The translations under genes and the position numbers were made by a program. The notes below the pieces were generated by a model. It saw only the letters and a program-made list of their open reading frames with translations, was not told the origin of the DNA and ran no database searches. Below, piece by piece: positions 18,152-27,533 of a stretch of 64,000 bases of DNA; position 1 is the first letter of the stretch, and each line of letters opens with the position of its first letter. The DNA comes from Phytohabitans sp036906915. Its GTDB lineage: Bacteria; Actinomycetota; Actinomycetes; Mycobacteriales; Micromonosporaceae. The stretch lies in NCBI RefSeq assembly GCF_036906915.1, contig NZ_JBAKHX010000017.1, positions 1-64,000 on the forward strand. Direction: 5' to 3'.

Positions 18152-19373
18152 ACTCGCGCGCCGGCTGACCACGGCCGACGCGGTGGTCATCGGCCTCGGG
18201 TCGATGCTCGGTGCCGGGGTCTTCGTGGTGTTCGCGCCCGCTGCCGCCGAGGCGGGCGGTCGGGGACTGCTGATCGCGCTGTTGCTGGCCGGGTTCGTCG
18301 CGTTCTGCAACGCGAACAGTTCCGCCCGGCTCGCCGCCCTCTACCCGGAATCCGGCGGCACCTACGTCTACGGCCGCGAACGCCTCGGCGACTTCGCAGG
18401 CTTCCTCGCCGGCTGGGGCTTCGTCGCCGGCAAGACCGCGAGCTGCGCCGCGATGGCCCTCACCATCGGCGCCTACCTGTGGCCAGCACACGCCCGCCCC
18501 ATCGCCGTCGCGGCGGTCGTGGCGCTCACCGCCGTCAACCTCGGCGGCATCCGGAAGACCGCCCGCGCTACCCGCTGGCTCGTGGCGGCCACCCTGGCCG
18601 TACTCGGCACGGTCGCCGTCGTGGGCCTGGCAGCCGGCCACCCCACCCTCTCCCACCTGTCCGACAGCTCGGGTACCGGGATCCGCGGCACTCTGGCGGC
18701 GGCTGGGCTGCTCTTCTTCGCGTTCGCCGGATACGCGAGGATCGCCACGCTGGGCGAGGAGGTGCGAGACCCCGAGCGCACGATCCCGCGCGCCGTGCCG
18801 CTCGCACTGGGTCTGGTGCTGGCCATTTACCTGGTACTCGCGGTGGTGACCCTCGGCGTGCTGGGCCCGGCGCGGCTCGCCTCGTCACCCGCCCCGCTGG
18901 CCGACGTCGTATCGGCGGCCGGCGTACCCGGACTTGCCTGGGTGGTACGCGTAGGCGCGGCGGTCGCCGTCACCGGCGTACTACTGGCACTCGTGGCCGG
19001 CGTCGGCCGCACCACGCTCGCGATGGCCCGCCGCCGCGACCTGCCCGCCGCCCTGGCCGCTGTCCACCCGCACCGCCAGGTGCCCCACCGCGCCGAGCTG
19101 GCCGTCGCCGTCGTGGTCATCGTGCTGGTCTCGCTCGGTGACATCCGCGACGCGATCGGCTTCTCCAGCTGCACCGTGCTCGCCTACTACGCCATCACGA
19201 ACGCGTCCGCCCTGACCCTGAGCGGCACACGCATCCTGCCCGCCCTGGGCCTGACCGGCTGTGTCGTCCTAGCTCTGACCCTCCCGTTGCCCAGCGTCCT
19301 GTCCGGCCTCGCCGTCCTGCTGGCCGGCGCCGCGTGGTGGGCGCTTCGCCGCCTCCTCCGCCCTCGCCCGTAA
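18144..19373 (+). CDS. APC-family amino acid permease
   Basis: A 409-aa polytopic transporter with 11-12 hydrophobic segments. The TM1 motif VVIGLGSMLGAGVFVVF is the conserved substrate-binding helix break of the APC superfamily, and FFAFAGYARIATLGEEVRDPERTIPRA is the typical TM6/loop region. It imports an amino acid or amine across the cytoplasmic membrane; specificity is not predictable. The GTG 18144 start overlaps the PAP2 gene by 8 nt, implying cotranslation. Confidence 0.87.
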   Translation: MNELARRLTTADAVVIGLGSMLGAGVFVVFAPAAAEAGGRGLLIALLLAGFVAFCNANSSARLAALYPESGGTYVYGRERLGDFAGFLAGWGFVAGKTASCAAMALTIGAYLWPAHARPIAVAAVVALTAVNLGGIRKTARATRWLVAATLAVLGTVAVVGLAAGHPTLSHLSDSSGTGIRGTLAAAGLLFFAFAGYARIATLGEEVRDPERTIPRAVPLALGLVLAIYLVLAVVTLGVLGPARLASSPAPLADVVSAAGVPGLAWVVRVGAAVAVTGVLLALVAGVGRTTLAMARRRDLPAALAAVHPHRQVPHRAELAVAVVVIVLVSLGDIRDAIGFSSCTVLAYYAITNASALTLSGTRILPALGLTGCVVLALTLPLPSVLSGLAVLLAGAAWWALRRLLRPRP

Positions 19374-19442
19374 TCCCCTTACAGCCCGTACTGGCTGCCC
19401 TCGTCCATCAAGGGCACACGGGCGGTGGCGGGTTGGGACGGG

Positions 19443-20546
19443 TCAGAGCCAGGTGCCGGCGCGCATTACGCGCTGGACGTGGAGGTCGGGACCGAGGAGC
19501 ACGAGATCGGCGCGGAGGCCGGGGGTCAACGCGCCCAGCTCATCCGCCAGCCCTATCGCGCGCGCTGGGGTCGTCGAGGCCATGCGAGCCGCGTCCACGA
19601 TGGACACACCCGCCTGCACCGCTTGGCGGAGGGCGGCGTCCATAGTCAGGGTGCTGCCCGCGATGGAGCCGTCGCGGGCGAGCCGGGCCACTCGATCCGC
19701 CACCACGACGGTCTGGCCGCCCAGCTCGTACTCGCCGTCCGCCATGCCGGCCGCGGCCATCGCATCGGTGATCAAGGCGGCCCGGTCGGGCCCGGTGACC
19801 GTCGCGGCGAACGCGAGCGTGCCGTCGTGCAGGTGTACGCCGTCGGCTACCAGTTCACAGACCACGCCGGGCGCCCCGAGCAGGGCGAACACCGGGCCGG
19901 GCTCGCGGTGGTGCGGCGGGCGCATGCCGTTGAAGACGTGCGTGCCCACCGTCGCACCGGCGGCCACCGCGGCCAGGGTCTCGTCGTATGTGGCGTCGGT
20001 GTGCCCGATGGCGGCCACGACGCCGTGCGAGACGAGCAGCTTGATCGCGTCCAGCGCACCGGGGCGTTCGGGCGCGATCGTGACCATCCGCACTCCGCCC
20101 AGCGGCAGCAGCTCGGCCAACTCGTCGACAGACGGGTCGCGCAGGAACGCCGGGTTCTGGGCGCCGCAGCGGATCTGCGACAGGTACGGGCCCTCGTAGT
20201 GGACGCCGGCCAGTACACCCTCGGAGACCAGGGGCGCGAATGCGAGCGTGGCGTCACGCATCAGCTCGAAGGGTGAGCTGACCAGGCTCGCGAGCAGTGT
20301 CGTGGTGCCGTGGCGCAGGTGGAAGTCGGCGGCGCCGCGGGCGGCTGCCGGGTCACCGGTGGTGAAGGTGTGCCCGCCGCCGCCGTGCGTGTGGATGTCG
20401 ACGAAGCCCGGCACGATCCACGTATCGCCACCGTCGCCGCCGGCACCGACCGCGGTCACGGACGGGCCGTCGACCTCGACGAACCCCCGCTCGATGACGC
20501 GCGACGGCGTCACCACCCGGCCCTCGATCCTCATGGGGCGCTTCAT
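19443..20546 (-). CDS. nagA: N-acetylglucosamine-6-phosphate deacetylase
   Basis: NagA (EC 3.5.1.25) removes acetate from GlcNAc-6-phosphate, giving glucosamine-6-phosphate. The 367-aa sequence shows the amidohydrolase VDIHTHGGGGH metal motif, HYEGPYL, AIGHTDA (metal histidine), HVFNGMRP and LITDAMAAAG (catalytic Asp). The start ATG 20546 overlaps the kinase stop (ATGA, 20543-20546), and ATG 20534 is an internal alternative. It is the third gene of the SIS-ROK-nagA operon and thus part of amino-sugar recycling or chitin/cell-wall sugar use. Confidence 0.93.
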   Translation of the reverse strand: MKRPMRIEGRVVTPSRVIERGFVEVDGPSVTAVGAGGDGGDTWIVPGFVDIHTHGGGGHTFTTGDPAAARGAADFHLRHGTTTLLASLVSSPFELMRDATLAFAPLVSEGVLAGVHYEGPYLSQIRCGAQNPAFLRDPSVDELAELLPLGGVRMVTIAPERPGALDAIKLLVSHGVVAAIGHTDATYDETLAAVAAGATVGTHVFNGMRPPHHREPGPVFALLGAPGVVCELVADGVHLHDGTLAFAATVTGPDRAALITDAMAAAGMADGEYELGGQTVVVADRVARLARDGSIAGSTLTMDAALRQAVQAGVSIVDAARMASTTPARAIGLADELGALTPGLRADLVLLGPDLHVQRVMRAGTWL

Positions 20547-21451
20547 GCCACGTCCAACGCCAGAAGTGCCGCGCCGACGCAGCCGGCCTCGTCGCCGAGC
20601 GTGGCGCGGGCCAAGACCGGCTCGCGGTGGAACGTGAGCCGGTCGCGCAGCGCGGTCCGTAGCGGGTCGAGTAGGGCGTCGCCGGCCTCCGCCAGGCCTC
20701 CGCCGAGCACGATCACCTCCGCGTCGCAGAGCGCTTGGGCGGTCAGCAGTCCGTCGGCCAGCACCTCGATCGTCTGGCGCCACACCTGCTGGGCCAGCTG
20801 GTCGCCGGCAGCCGCCTTCGCGACCACCTCGGCGGCAGTCGCCGGGGTGCCCGCGAGCGCCGCATACCGCCGGGCCACGCCCGCCGCCGACGCCTCGGCC
20901 TCCAGACAGCCCCTCGCACCGCACCCGCAGGGTGCGCCGCCGGGCCGGACTACGACGTGGCCGATCTCGCCGGCCGCGCCGTGCGCGCCCGTGAAGCCGC
21001 GGCCCGCCACGATGTGCGCGGCGGCGATGCCGGTGCCGATGGCGACGAAGAGGACGTGTGCGGCCCCGCGACCGGCGCCCAGTCTCGCTTCGGCAAGACC
21101 GCCGGCACGCACGTCGTGGCCGAGCGCCGCGGGCAGGTTCAGCCGCGCCGCCACCAGATCACGCAGGGGTACATCGCGGAAGCCCACATTCGACGACCAG
21201 ACCGCCACGCCCCGGTCCTCGTCCACGACCCCGGGGACCGCGACGCCGGCGGCGACCGGGCGCAGGCCCTCGGCGCGCGCCTTGCCCGCGAGGCCCTCGG
21301 CGATGTCGAGGATCGCGGCGGTCACCGCCTCGGGGCCGCGGTCGGCGCCGGTCGGGTGCCGTTCGGCGTGCACGATCTCGCCCGACGGGGACACCAGCGC
21401 GCACTTCATTCCAGTACCGCCGACGTCGAGCGCGACGAGCACGCCACTCAT
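20543..21451 (-). CDS. ROK-family sugar kinase, probable N-acetylglucosamine/amino-sugar kinase
   Basis: A 302-aa kinase with the N-terminal phosphate-binding loop LDVGGTGMKCALV and the ROK zinc signature CGCGARGCLE. Between them lie the family catalytic Asp region and ExGH-like EIGHVVV. In this operon it probably phosphorylates GlcNAc or glucosamine to supply NagA. It overlaps the genes on both sides by 4 nt (ATGA), so the three proteins are made together. ROK specificity cannot be fixed from sequence alone. Confidence 0.87.
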   Translation of the reverse strand: MSGVLVALDVGGTGMKCALVSPSGEIVHAERHPTGADRGPEAVTAAILDIAEGLAGKARAEGLRPVAAGVAVPGVVDEDRGVAVWSSNVGFRDVPLRDLVAARLNLPAALGHDVRAGGLAEARLGAGRGAAHVLFVAIGTGIAAAHIVAGRGFTGAHGAAGEIGHVVVRPGGAPCGCGARGCLEAEASAAGVARRYAALAGTPATAAEVVAKAAAGDQLAQQVWRQTIEVLADGLLTAQALCDAEVIVLGGGLAEAGDALLDPLRTALRDRLTFHREPVLARATLGDEAGCVGAALLALDVA

Positions 21452-22368
21452 GTCAGGACGACGGACCGGGTGAGGTGGCGGGGCGCGTCGGGGTCGAGGC
21501 CGCGGCTGATCGCAACCGCCACGGCGAAGCGCTGCGCGAGGATCAGGTCGGCCATCGGGTCGAGGGGTTGGCGACCGGCGGCCCAGTTGCCGAGTACCGC
21601 ATAGCCGCCGCTGGACCGGCTGTGCACGAATGCCGCCCCGGTCGCCTCGACGTCTTCGGCCAGGCCCTCGGGCACGTCGCCGAACGCCCACACCACCCGA
21701 CCGGGCGCCGCGATCGAGATCGGCCCGTGTCGGTAGTCCATGGCTGGGTACGCCTCCGCCCAGAAGCCGGCGGCCTCACGGCACTTGAGCGCGGCTTCCT
21801 GGGCCAGCCCGACCGTCCAGCCTCGACCGAGGAACGTCACCTGCTCCACCCGAGTGGGGTCGATTGGCAACGGTGCCCGCACGGTGACCTCGGCGTCGGC
21901 GGCCAACGGGTCCAGGTCTTCGCCGAGGTGGGCGCGGAGCAGCGCAAGCGCGCTGGTCGCGAACCGGGTCTGCACCACCGAACGCTCGTCGGCGAACGGC
22001 AGGAGCACGCTGTTGGTGGCCAGCTCGGCGGCGGGTGCGGCTGGGTCGCCCACGATCGCGGTGGTCGGGGTGTCGACCGACCGGAGCAGGTCGAGCACCT
22101 CGGTCGTGGTGCCCGACCGGGTGATCGCCACGATGCGGTCGTAGCGGCGGCCGGTGGGGAACTCGGACGCCTGGAACGCGTCGGTCTCACCAACGCCGAG
22201 GCGCTCACGCAGCCTGGCGTATGACATGGCCATGAACCACGACGTGCCGCAACCGACGACGGCGACCCGCTCCCCACGGCTTGGGAGCCCGGCGGCGCCG
22301 GCGGCGACCGTCTCAGCGCGGCGCCAGCAATCGGGTTGGCTGGCGATCTCCTCGTCCACGTACGACAC
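21448..22368 (-). CDS. SIS-domain sugar isomerase/deaminase (GlmS-isomerase-like, NagB-II type)
   Basis: The 306-aa protein has two SIS domains: VGCGTSWFMAMSYARL with AITRSGTTTEVLDLL in the first and FLGRGWTVGLAQEAALKCREAA with YRHGPISIAA in the second. This matches the isomerase half of GlmS without the glutaminase part, as in GlmS-like glucosamine-6-phosphate deaminases. It would convert GlcN-6-P to fructose-6-P plus ammonia, completing the pathway after NagA. Start GTG 22368 follows AGGAG. The stop overlaps the ROK kinase start by 4 nt. Confidence 0.85.
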   Translation of the reverse strand: MSYVDEEIASQPDCWRRAETVAAGAAGLPSRGERVAVVGCGTSWFMAMSYARLRERLGVGETDAFQASEFPTGRRYDRIVAITRSGTTTEVLDLLRSVDTPTTAIVGDPAAPAAELATNSVLLPFADERSVVQTRFATSALALLRAHLGEDLDPLAADAEVTVRAPLPIDPTRVEQVTFLGRGWTVGLAQEAALKCREAAGFWAEAYPAMDYRHGPISIAAPGRVVWAFGDVPEGLAEDVEATGAAFVHSRSSGGYAVLGNWAAGRQPLDPMADLILAQRFAVAVAISRGLDPDAPRHLTRSVVLT

Positions 22369-22471
22369 GGCAACTCCTGCGCGTTACGGCTCGTTAGCGC
22401 CCTCTTTCGAGCGCCATTCTGCGCGCTTCTCGCTGCTCGTGGCAACCGTGCGCAGCTTCGCGCAATAACCG

Positions 22472-22514
22472 GTTTTGCGTAGAGGGGTTTTGAGCACTAT
22501 TGTGCACGCAAAAC
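22472..22514. promoter_or_regulatory. Candidate DeoR operator: long inverted repeat in the divergent nag promoter region
   Basis: GTTTTGCGT (22472-22480) and ACGCAAAAC (22506-22514) form a perfect 9-bp inverted repeat whose centres are 34 nt apart. A third related box, GTTTTGAGC (22486-22494), lies between them. It lies between the SIS-ROK-nagA operon and the DeoR-type gene at 22541, where autoregulation and operon repression would be expected. Confidence 0.55.
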
Positions 22515-22540
22515 TCACGTTCCGTGCATCGGAGGCTACG

Positions 22541-23326
22541 GTGGACCGGTACGCGCGCTGGAACGCCCTGCTCGAGCTGCTGACGGAGAGCGGGCGGGTC
22601 AGCGTGGAAGACGCCGCCGCCCGGCTCGATGTGTCGCAGGCGACCATCCGGCGCGACTTCGACCAGCTCGCGCAGCAACAGATGATCACCCGCACCCGCG
22701 GTGGCGCCGTCGCCAACGGCGTGTCGTACGACCTGCCGCTGCGCTACAAGACGGCCAAGCACTCGGCGGAGAAACAGCGCATCGGCGCCGCCGCCGCGGC
22801 CCTGGTCACGCCCGGCATGGTGGTGGGCCTCAACGGCGGAACGACGATGACCGAGGTGGCGCGGGCCCTGGCCGTGCGGCCCGACCTCAACAGCGGTGCC
22901 GACGGCGCCCAGCTCACCGTGGTGACCAACGCGCTGAATATCGCGAACGAACTGCTGGTGCGCTCCCGGATGAAGATCGTGGTGGCCGGTGGTGTCGTGC
23001 GGCCACAGTCGTACGAGCTGGTGGGCCCGCTGGGAAGCGCACTGCTGCGCGAAGTGACGCTCGATGTGGCGCTGCTCGGGGTCGACGCGATCGACGCGCA
23101 CCTCGGCGCGGCGGCCCACCACGAGGGTGAGGCTTCCATGAACAATCTCATGGTCGCGCGCGCCAAGCGGGTCGTCATCATCGCGGACGCGTCGAAGCTG
23201 GGCGGGCACGCGTTCGCGCGGATCTGCCCCATCGAGAGGGTGGAAACGCTGGTCACGGACTCGGGAGCCGACGAGGAGACGACCGCCGCTTTCGAGGCCG
23301 CCGGGGTACAGGTCATCCGCGCCTAA
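22541..23326 (+). CDS. DeoR/GlpR-family transcriptional regulator
   Basis: A 261-aa repressor. The N-terminal winged helix-turn-helix contains the DeoR signature VSVEDAAARLDVSQATIRRDFDQL. The C-terminal DeoRC sugar-phosphate sensor domain shows GLNGGTTMTEVARAL, VTNALNIANEL and VIIADASKLGG. Start GTG 22541 has GGAGG (22531-22535) 5 nt upstream, and the longer frame from 22475 has no such site. It is divergent from the nag operon and most likely senses an amino-sugar phosphate. Confidence 0.9.
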   Translation: MDRYARWNALLELLTESGRVSVEDAAARLDVSQATIRRDFDQLAQQQMITRTRGGAVANGVSYDLPLRYKTAKHSAEKQRIGAAAAALVTPGMVVGLNGGTTMTEVARALAVRPDLNSGADGAQLTVVTNALNIANELLVRSRMKIVVAGGVVRPQSYELVGPLGSALLREVTLDVALLGVDAIDAHLGAAAHHEGEASMNNLMVARAKRVVIIADASKLGGHAFARICPIERVETLVTDSGADEETTAAFEAAGVQVIRA

Positions 23327-23372
23327 GGCGGGGGGACAGTGCAGCTTGTGCATACCCAGTATGGTGTGCGCC

Positions 23373-24344
23373 ATGGTTGCGGTGCTGGAGATAGAAGGCC
23401 TGCGTAAGACGTACCGGAGTAGACGGCGCGGCGAACGCAAGGCGCTCGACGGCTTCGACATGGTCGTCGAGGCGGGGCAGGTACATGGGTTTCTGGGGCC
23501 GAACGGGTCCGGCAAGACGACGACGCTCCGCACGCTACTGGGGCTGATCCGCCCCAACGGCGGCCGGATGGCGCTCCTCGGTCGAGAGGTGCCGGCCAAC
23601 CTGCCCACGGTCGTGGCACGGGTCGGCGCGATCGTCGAGAGCCCGCAGTTCTTCCCGCACTTCTCGGCGAACGACACGCTCTCGCTGCTCGCCGACGCTG
23701 GCAACCTCGCCCAGCAGCGAGTGCCCGAGGTGCTGGAGCTGGTCGGGCTGCGCGACCGAGCCAAGGAACGGGTCAAGACCTACTCGCTGGGCATGAAGCA
23801 GCGGCTCGCCGTCGCGTCCGCGCTGCTCAAGAACCCGCAACTGCTGATACTCGACGAGCCCGCCAACGGCCTCGACCCGGGCGGCATCCGCGAGATGCGC
23901 GATCTCATGCGCGACCTGTCGGCGTCGGGGATGACCGTGGTGCTCTCCAGCCACATCCTCGGCGAGGTACAGCAGATCTGTGACTCCGTCACGATCATCT
24001 CGCTTGGGCGCCGGGTCGCTGCCGGGCCGGTCGCCGAGGTGCTCGCCCAGCACTCCAGCGGCGGCGTCCGGGTACGCCTGGAAAGCCCCGCCGACCTGCC
24101 AGCCGCCGCGCAGGTGCTGGTCGCCTCCGGCGCGCGGGTCGACATTCAGCCCGACCACCTGCTGGTCACCGGCGTCGACAAGCCGTCCTCGGTCACCCGC
24201 ATGCTCGCCGGCCGCGACCTCTACGTGAGCGAACTCGCTCCCATCACAGTCGATCTGGAGAGCGTCTTCCTGGAGCTGACCGGCACCACACCGGTGGCCG
24301 GCCAGCACCGCCAGGTCGACCAGTCCGCGGAGGTGCCGGCATGA
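23373..24344 (+). CDS. ABC exporter ATP-binding protein
   Basis: A 323-aa ATPase of the ABC-2/multidrug or lantibiotic-exporter type. Walker A is GPNGSGKTT, the signature region YSLGMKQRL (Met at the third signature position) and Walker B LLILDEPANGLDPGG. A C-terminal accessory region of about 90 aa follows. Start ATG 23373 is preferred because TATGGT (23360-23365) is 7 nt upstream, a leaderless promoter pattern; ATG 23361 is in frame but lies within that box. The stop overlaps the permease start (ATGA), so both subunits are cotranslated. Confidence 0.87.
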   Translation: MVAVLEIEGLRKTYRSRRRGERKALDGFDMVVEAGQVHGFLGPNGSGKTTTLRTLLGLIRPNGGRMALLGREVPANLPTVVARVGAIVESPQFFPHFSANDTLSLLADAGNLAQQRVPEVLELVGLRDRAKERVKTYSLGMKQRLAVASALLKNPQLLILDEPANGLDPGGIREMRDLMRDLSASGMTVVLSSHILGEVQQICDSVTIISLGRRVAAGPVAEVLAQHSSGGVRVRLESPADLPAAAQVLVASGARVDIQPDHLLVTGVDKPSSVTRMLAGRDLYVSELAPITVDLESVFLELTGTTPVAGQHRQVDQSAEVPA

Positions 24345-25357
24345 AGGGCCTTGTACGCGCCGAGTTCCGTCGCCTCTTCAAGCGGCGCGTCACCCGGCTG
24401 ATGCTGGCCCTGCTCGTGCTGGGCCTGGGCACGATCATCACGGCGTTCGCGCTCGCAAGCCACAAGATCGGCCCTTCGGAGGTGGCCGCCGCCGAGGCCA
24501 AGGCGCAGTCCGAGTACGAGACGTCGATGCGCTACCACGAGCAGATGGTGGCCGAGTGCGAGGCCGCCAAGGGGCGCGGCGAGACCATCACCGACCGGTA
24601 CCCGCCGGACTGCGGCCGGGAGTTCGCGCCGCAGCGGGAGCAGTTCGAGACGGAGTGGTTCCTGCCTTACCAGTTCGAGTTCCGCAAGGAGTTCGGCGTC
24701 TTCATATCGGTGTTCGCCGGCATCGCGGCGCTGGCCGCCTACATCATCGGCGCCTCGTACGTCGGCGCCGAGTGGCACAGCGGCGGCATGATGAACCTGC
24801 TCCTGTGGCGACCACGGCGGCTCTCCGTGCTCTTCACCAAGCTCGGTGTCCTGCTGTCCAGCCTGCTCGGCGTCAGCGTGGTGCTCGGTGCACTGTGGAC
24901 CGCGGCGCTGTGGCTGATCGGCAAATACGACGGGCAGACCGGGAAGATGACGCAGGGCGCGTGGGAGTCGTTCGCCATCAGCGGCGCCCGCGGTATCGGC
25001 CTGGTGCTCGCGGTAGGCGCCATCGCGTACGGGCTGGCGTCGGTCGGCCGGCACACCGCGATGGCCCTCGGCGTCGCGATCGGCGTGGGTGTCGTCAGCG
25101 AGATCGGGCTGCGGATCGCACTCAACATCGCCGGCGTGAAGTTCGCCGACCGCTACACCCTGTCGACGTACGTGCTGGCCTGGTTCGAGAAACGGTGGAC
25201 CCTGGAGGACTGGAACGCCTGCAACTTCTCCGCTGGAGAGTGCAAGCCTGACGTCTTCGTCGTCACCTGGCAGCAGTCCGCCCTGCTCTTCGGCTTGGGC
25301 ACCGCCGTGGTGTTGATCGCCGCGACGTGGCTTATGCGCAGTCGTGACGTGACGTGA
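24341..25357 (+). CDS. ABC-2 type transporter permease
   Basis: A 338-aa membrane protein, partner of the ATPase upstream. A first membrane segment (about 20-40) is followed by a charged extracytoplasmic loop of about 90 residues with cysteines (VAECEAAKG, PPDCGRE), then five or so further helices. The conserved EWHSGGMMNLLLWRPRR stretch resembles the coupling region of ABC-2 permeases. The exported substrate is unknown. Confidence 0.83.
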   Translation: MKGLVRAEFRRLFKRRVTRLMLALLVLGLGTIITAFALASHKIGPSEVAAAEAKAQSEYETSMRYHEQMVAECEAAKGRGETITDRYPPDCGREFAPQREQFETEWFLPYQFEFRKEFGVFISVFAGIAALAAYIIGASYVGAEWHSGGMMNLLLWRPRRLSVLFTKLGVLLSSLLGVSVVLGALWTAALWLIGKYDGQTGKMTQGAWESFAISGARGIGLVLAVGAIAYGLASVGRHTAMALGVAIGVGVVSEIGLRIALNIAGVKFADRYTLSTYVLAWFEKRWTLEDWNACNFSAGECKPDVFVVTWQQSALLFGLGTAVVLIAATWLMRSRDVT

Positions 25358-25405
25358 GGTAACCTTTTAGGACTTCCGTGCTAGTCGATGTCCGCAAGGA
25401 GCGCC

Positions 25406-25753
25406 ATGAAGCCCCACGCCGACGCTCCGGCCGATGACGACCTCGAGCTGGTGGAATCCGAGCCGGACTCCGATCTCGACACCGATGTGCCTGCCCCCGC
25501 CTCCGACGAGGTGGCGCCCGAGCCTGAGCTCACCGAACGCGAGGTGCAGATTCTCGCGTTCGAGAGCAAGTGGTGGAAGCACGCTGGCGCCAAGGAGCAG
25601 GCCATTCGGGACGCGTTCGACCTGTCCGCGACCCGGTACTACCAGATCCTCAATGGACTGCTCGACAACCCGGCGGCGCTGGCCCACGATCCTGTGGTCG
25701 TGGGCCGGCTGCGCCGCCTCCGCTCCACGAGAGCCCGCACCCGCCGCCGCTGA
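25406..25753 (+). CDS. DUF3263 domain-containing protein
   Basis: A small acidic-then-basic protein of 115 aa. The C-terminal half matches DUF3263: LTEREVQILAFESKWWKHAGAKEQ followed by SATRYYQILNGLLDNP and a basic RLRRLRSTRARTRRR tail. The family is restricted to actinomycetes and looks like a small helix-turn-helix DNA-binding domain; its function is undescribed. AAGGAG (25396-25401) sets the start at ATG 25406 rather than ATG 25388. It is followed by the toxin-like gene, with no clear link. Confidence 0.85.
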   Translation: MKPHADAPADDDLELVESEPDSDLDTDVPAPASDEVAPEPELTEREVQILAFESKWWKHAGAKEQAIRDAFDLSATRYYQILNGLLDNPAALAHDPVVVGRLRRLRSTRARTRRR

Positions 25754-25841
25754 CCCGTCCTGCCATACGGAGGGCAACGAGCGATCCACCTCTCTGTCAC
25801 ACTGACGACTGGCGAAAGCCGTCGTGCCTGGGGAGGCGATC

Positions 25842-27533
25842 GTGGATACCACCATGCCGGAGGCTGGCGGGGCGCGCCCCGGTCCGCCCAGAGAGCGTCC
25901 TTCTGACAACCGCACGCTCGCCTTGATCGTCGCTGCGGGTATTGCCGGCTTCCTCGCGATGGTGAGCATCGCGGTTTTCACCCTTGCGTCGCTGGCCGAC
26001 CGTCTCACCAAAGACGATCCATCTGAGGTAGCCGCGGCGGAGGCTGCCGAGTACGACATGTACGAGGCGGCCGAGGCGCTCTCGCAAGTCTCGGCCACGC
26101 GGTACACCGGCTTCGTCATCGACGACCGTCGCCGCCAGATACCCGTCGATGTACGCGTATCGCCGAAGGGCGCGACGCTGGCCACACTTACCGTTTCTGG
26201 TCGCAAGGTCGAGCTGCTGGCCGCTGGCGGCCGCACCTTCGTCCGCGCCGACCAGGCGTACTGGCGTTCGCGCGGTACGCCGAGCGACGTGCTGGCCGAG
26301 TTCGGCAAGCAGTGGGTCAAGATCACACCGGACGAGTTCGGCTTCGATTTCGCCAAGATGCTCGCCCCGGCGGCGCTCGCCGGGCAGCTCGACTGGGCGG
26401 CTGACCGCGGCGAGACCCGCGTCGGGCCTGAAACCACGATCGACGGGGTGCGGGCTCGTGCGGTGCGTACATCCGACCTGGTGGTGTATGTCAGCGCCGA
26501 TCCTCCGAAGCGCATCCTGCGGATCACATCGCCCGGCATGGAGACCGCGTCCGCGCAGCCCAGTGGTTACCAGACCACTGGTGTGCGGCGTGGGCAAGGC
26601 ACCTTCCATGAGGTACGTGCGCCGGGAGACGCGGGCTTTCAGTTCGACCTGAGTGGTCTGTCCAACACCGAAATCGAGGACTTCTACAGCCGACTGGACC
26701 AGAAGATCCGCGAACTGAAGAACTCGGTGGACTCTCAGGTCCGCTTCTCCTTGAACGGCTCCATCACGCTGGCGCCCTGCTCCACCTCCGGCTGCACGGC
26801 TAACGTCCGGCTCAGCAATCGCGTCGACTCCACGAGCCAGTATCTGGCCGTACGGCAACCGGTCACCGCGTCGATCACGATCCAGATGACGCTGGACGGC
26901 CGGCCGATCGCGAATTGCGTGACGACGAAGTCGATGCAGCCCAACGGCAGCGCGACCGCGACCTGCCGGGCCGCATACGTCATCCCACCATCGCGCAATC
27001 CACGGACGCATCTTGTCCAGGCCCAGTTCAGCGCGGTCGCCCGAGCGGTGGCGCAGGCAGACATCACGCGCCTGGCGGCAGACGTCAAGAAGGAGTTGGA
27101 GGCCGCACGGAGGTCTCGTTCCGGTACCCAGACTCCAGCTCCAACAGTCGGAGCCAGCCCAGGCGTGCGCATCAGCCCGGGGGCGCCGCTGCCCGAAAAC
27201 CCGATGACGCTGGTGCCGGCGAATGCGCAGAGCCGCACGCTCACACCGCACTCTGGGGGCGGCGCGCAGTACGGGGTCGAATACAAGTGGACCCAGGACG
27301 GGCAGACCTACCGGCTCCGGGTGCACGGTCCCGACGGCACCGCCCCGCCTGGGTCGAATGCCGCCACCGGGGTCACGTACCGGCTCCAGGTAGGGCAGCG
27401 TTACTTTGACCGAGATGGGCGGCTGCACCCGCGAGGCGTGCACAATCCCGACAGTTCCAATTACGATCCGGCGGCGGCGAACGCTACACACATTCCCTGG
27501 CCGCCGGGCGTGCCATACCCGTGGAGCAAGTAG
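25842..27533 (+). CDS. Membrane-anchored protein with a C-terminal polymorphic-toxin-like domain
   Basis: A 563-aa protein in three parts. A cytoplasmic N-terminus and one membrane helix (about 25-50) are followed by a large extracellular region, whose first part (TLATLTVSGRKVELLAAGGRTFVRAD; QWVKITPDEFGF) resembles LppX/LprG-type lipoprotein beta sheets. The last 84 residues (about 480-563) form a distinct module: EYKWTQDGQTYRLRVHGPDG, APPGSNAATG, RYFDRDGRLHPRGVHNP, NYDPAAANATHIPWPP. From memory this matches the polymorphic toxin type 30 class of C-terminal domains. A Pro-rich junction (TPAPTVGASPGVRISPGAPLP) precedes it, as usual for swapped toxin tips. GGGGAGG (25830-25836) picks GTG 25842 over GTG 25824. 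The coupled gene downstream is the probable immunity gene. Confidence 0.65.
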   Translation: MDTTMPEAGGARPGPPRERPSDNRTLALIVAAGIAGFLAMVSIAVFTLASLADRLTKDDPSEVAAAEAAEYDMYEAAEALSQVSATRYTGFVIDDRRRQIPVDVRVSPKGATLATLTVSGRKVELLAAGGRTFVRADQAYWRSRGTPSDVLAEFGKQWVKITPDEFGFDFAKMLAPAALAGQLDWAADRGETRVGPETTIDGVRARAVRTSDLVVYVSADPPKRILRITSPGMETASAQPSGYQTTGVRRGQGTFHEVRAPGDAGFQFDLSGLSNTEIEDFYSRLDQKIRELKNSVDSQVRFSLNGSITLAPCSTSGCTANVRLSNRVDSTSQYLAVRQPVTASITIQMTLDGRPIANCVTTKSMQPNGSATATCRAAYVIPPSRNPRTHLVQAQFSAVARAVAQADITRLAADVKKELEAARRSRSGTQTPAPTVGASPGVRISPGAPLPENPMTLVPANAQSRTLTPHSGGGAQYGVEYKWTQDGQTYRLRVHGPDGTAPPGSNAATGVTYRLQVGQRYFDRDGRLHPRGVHNPDSSNYDPAAANATHIPWPPGVPYPWSK

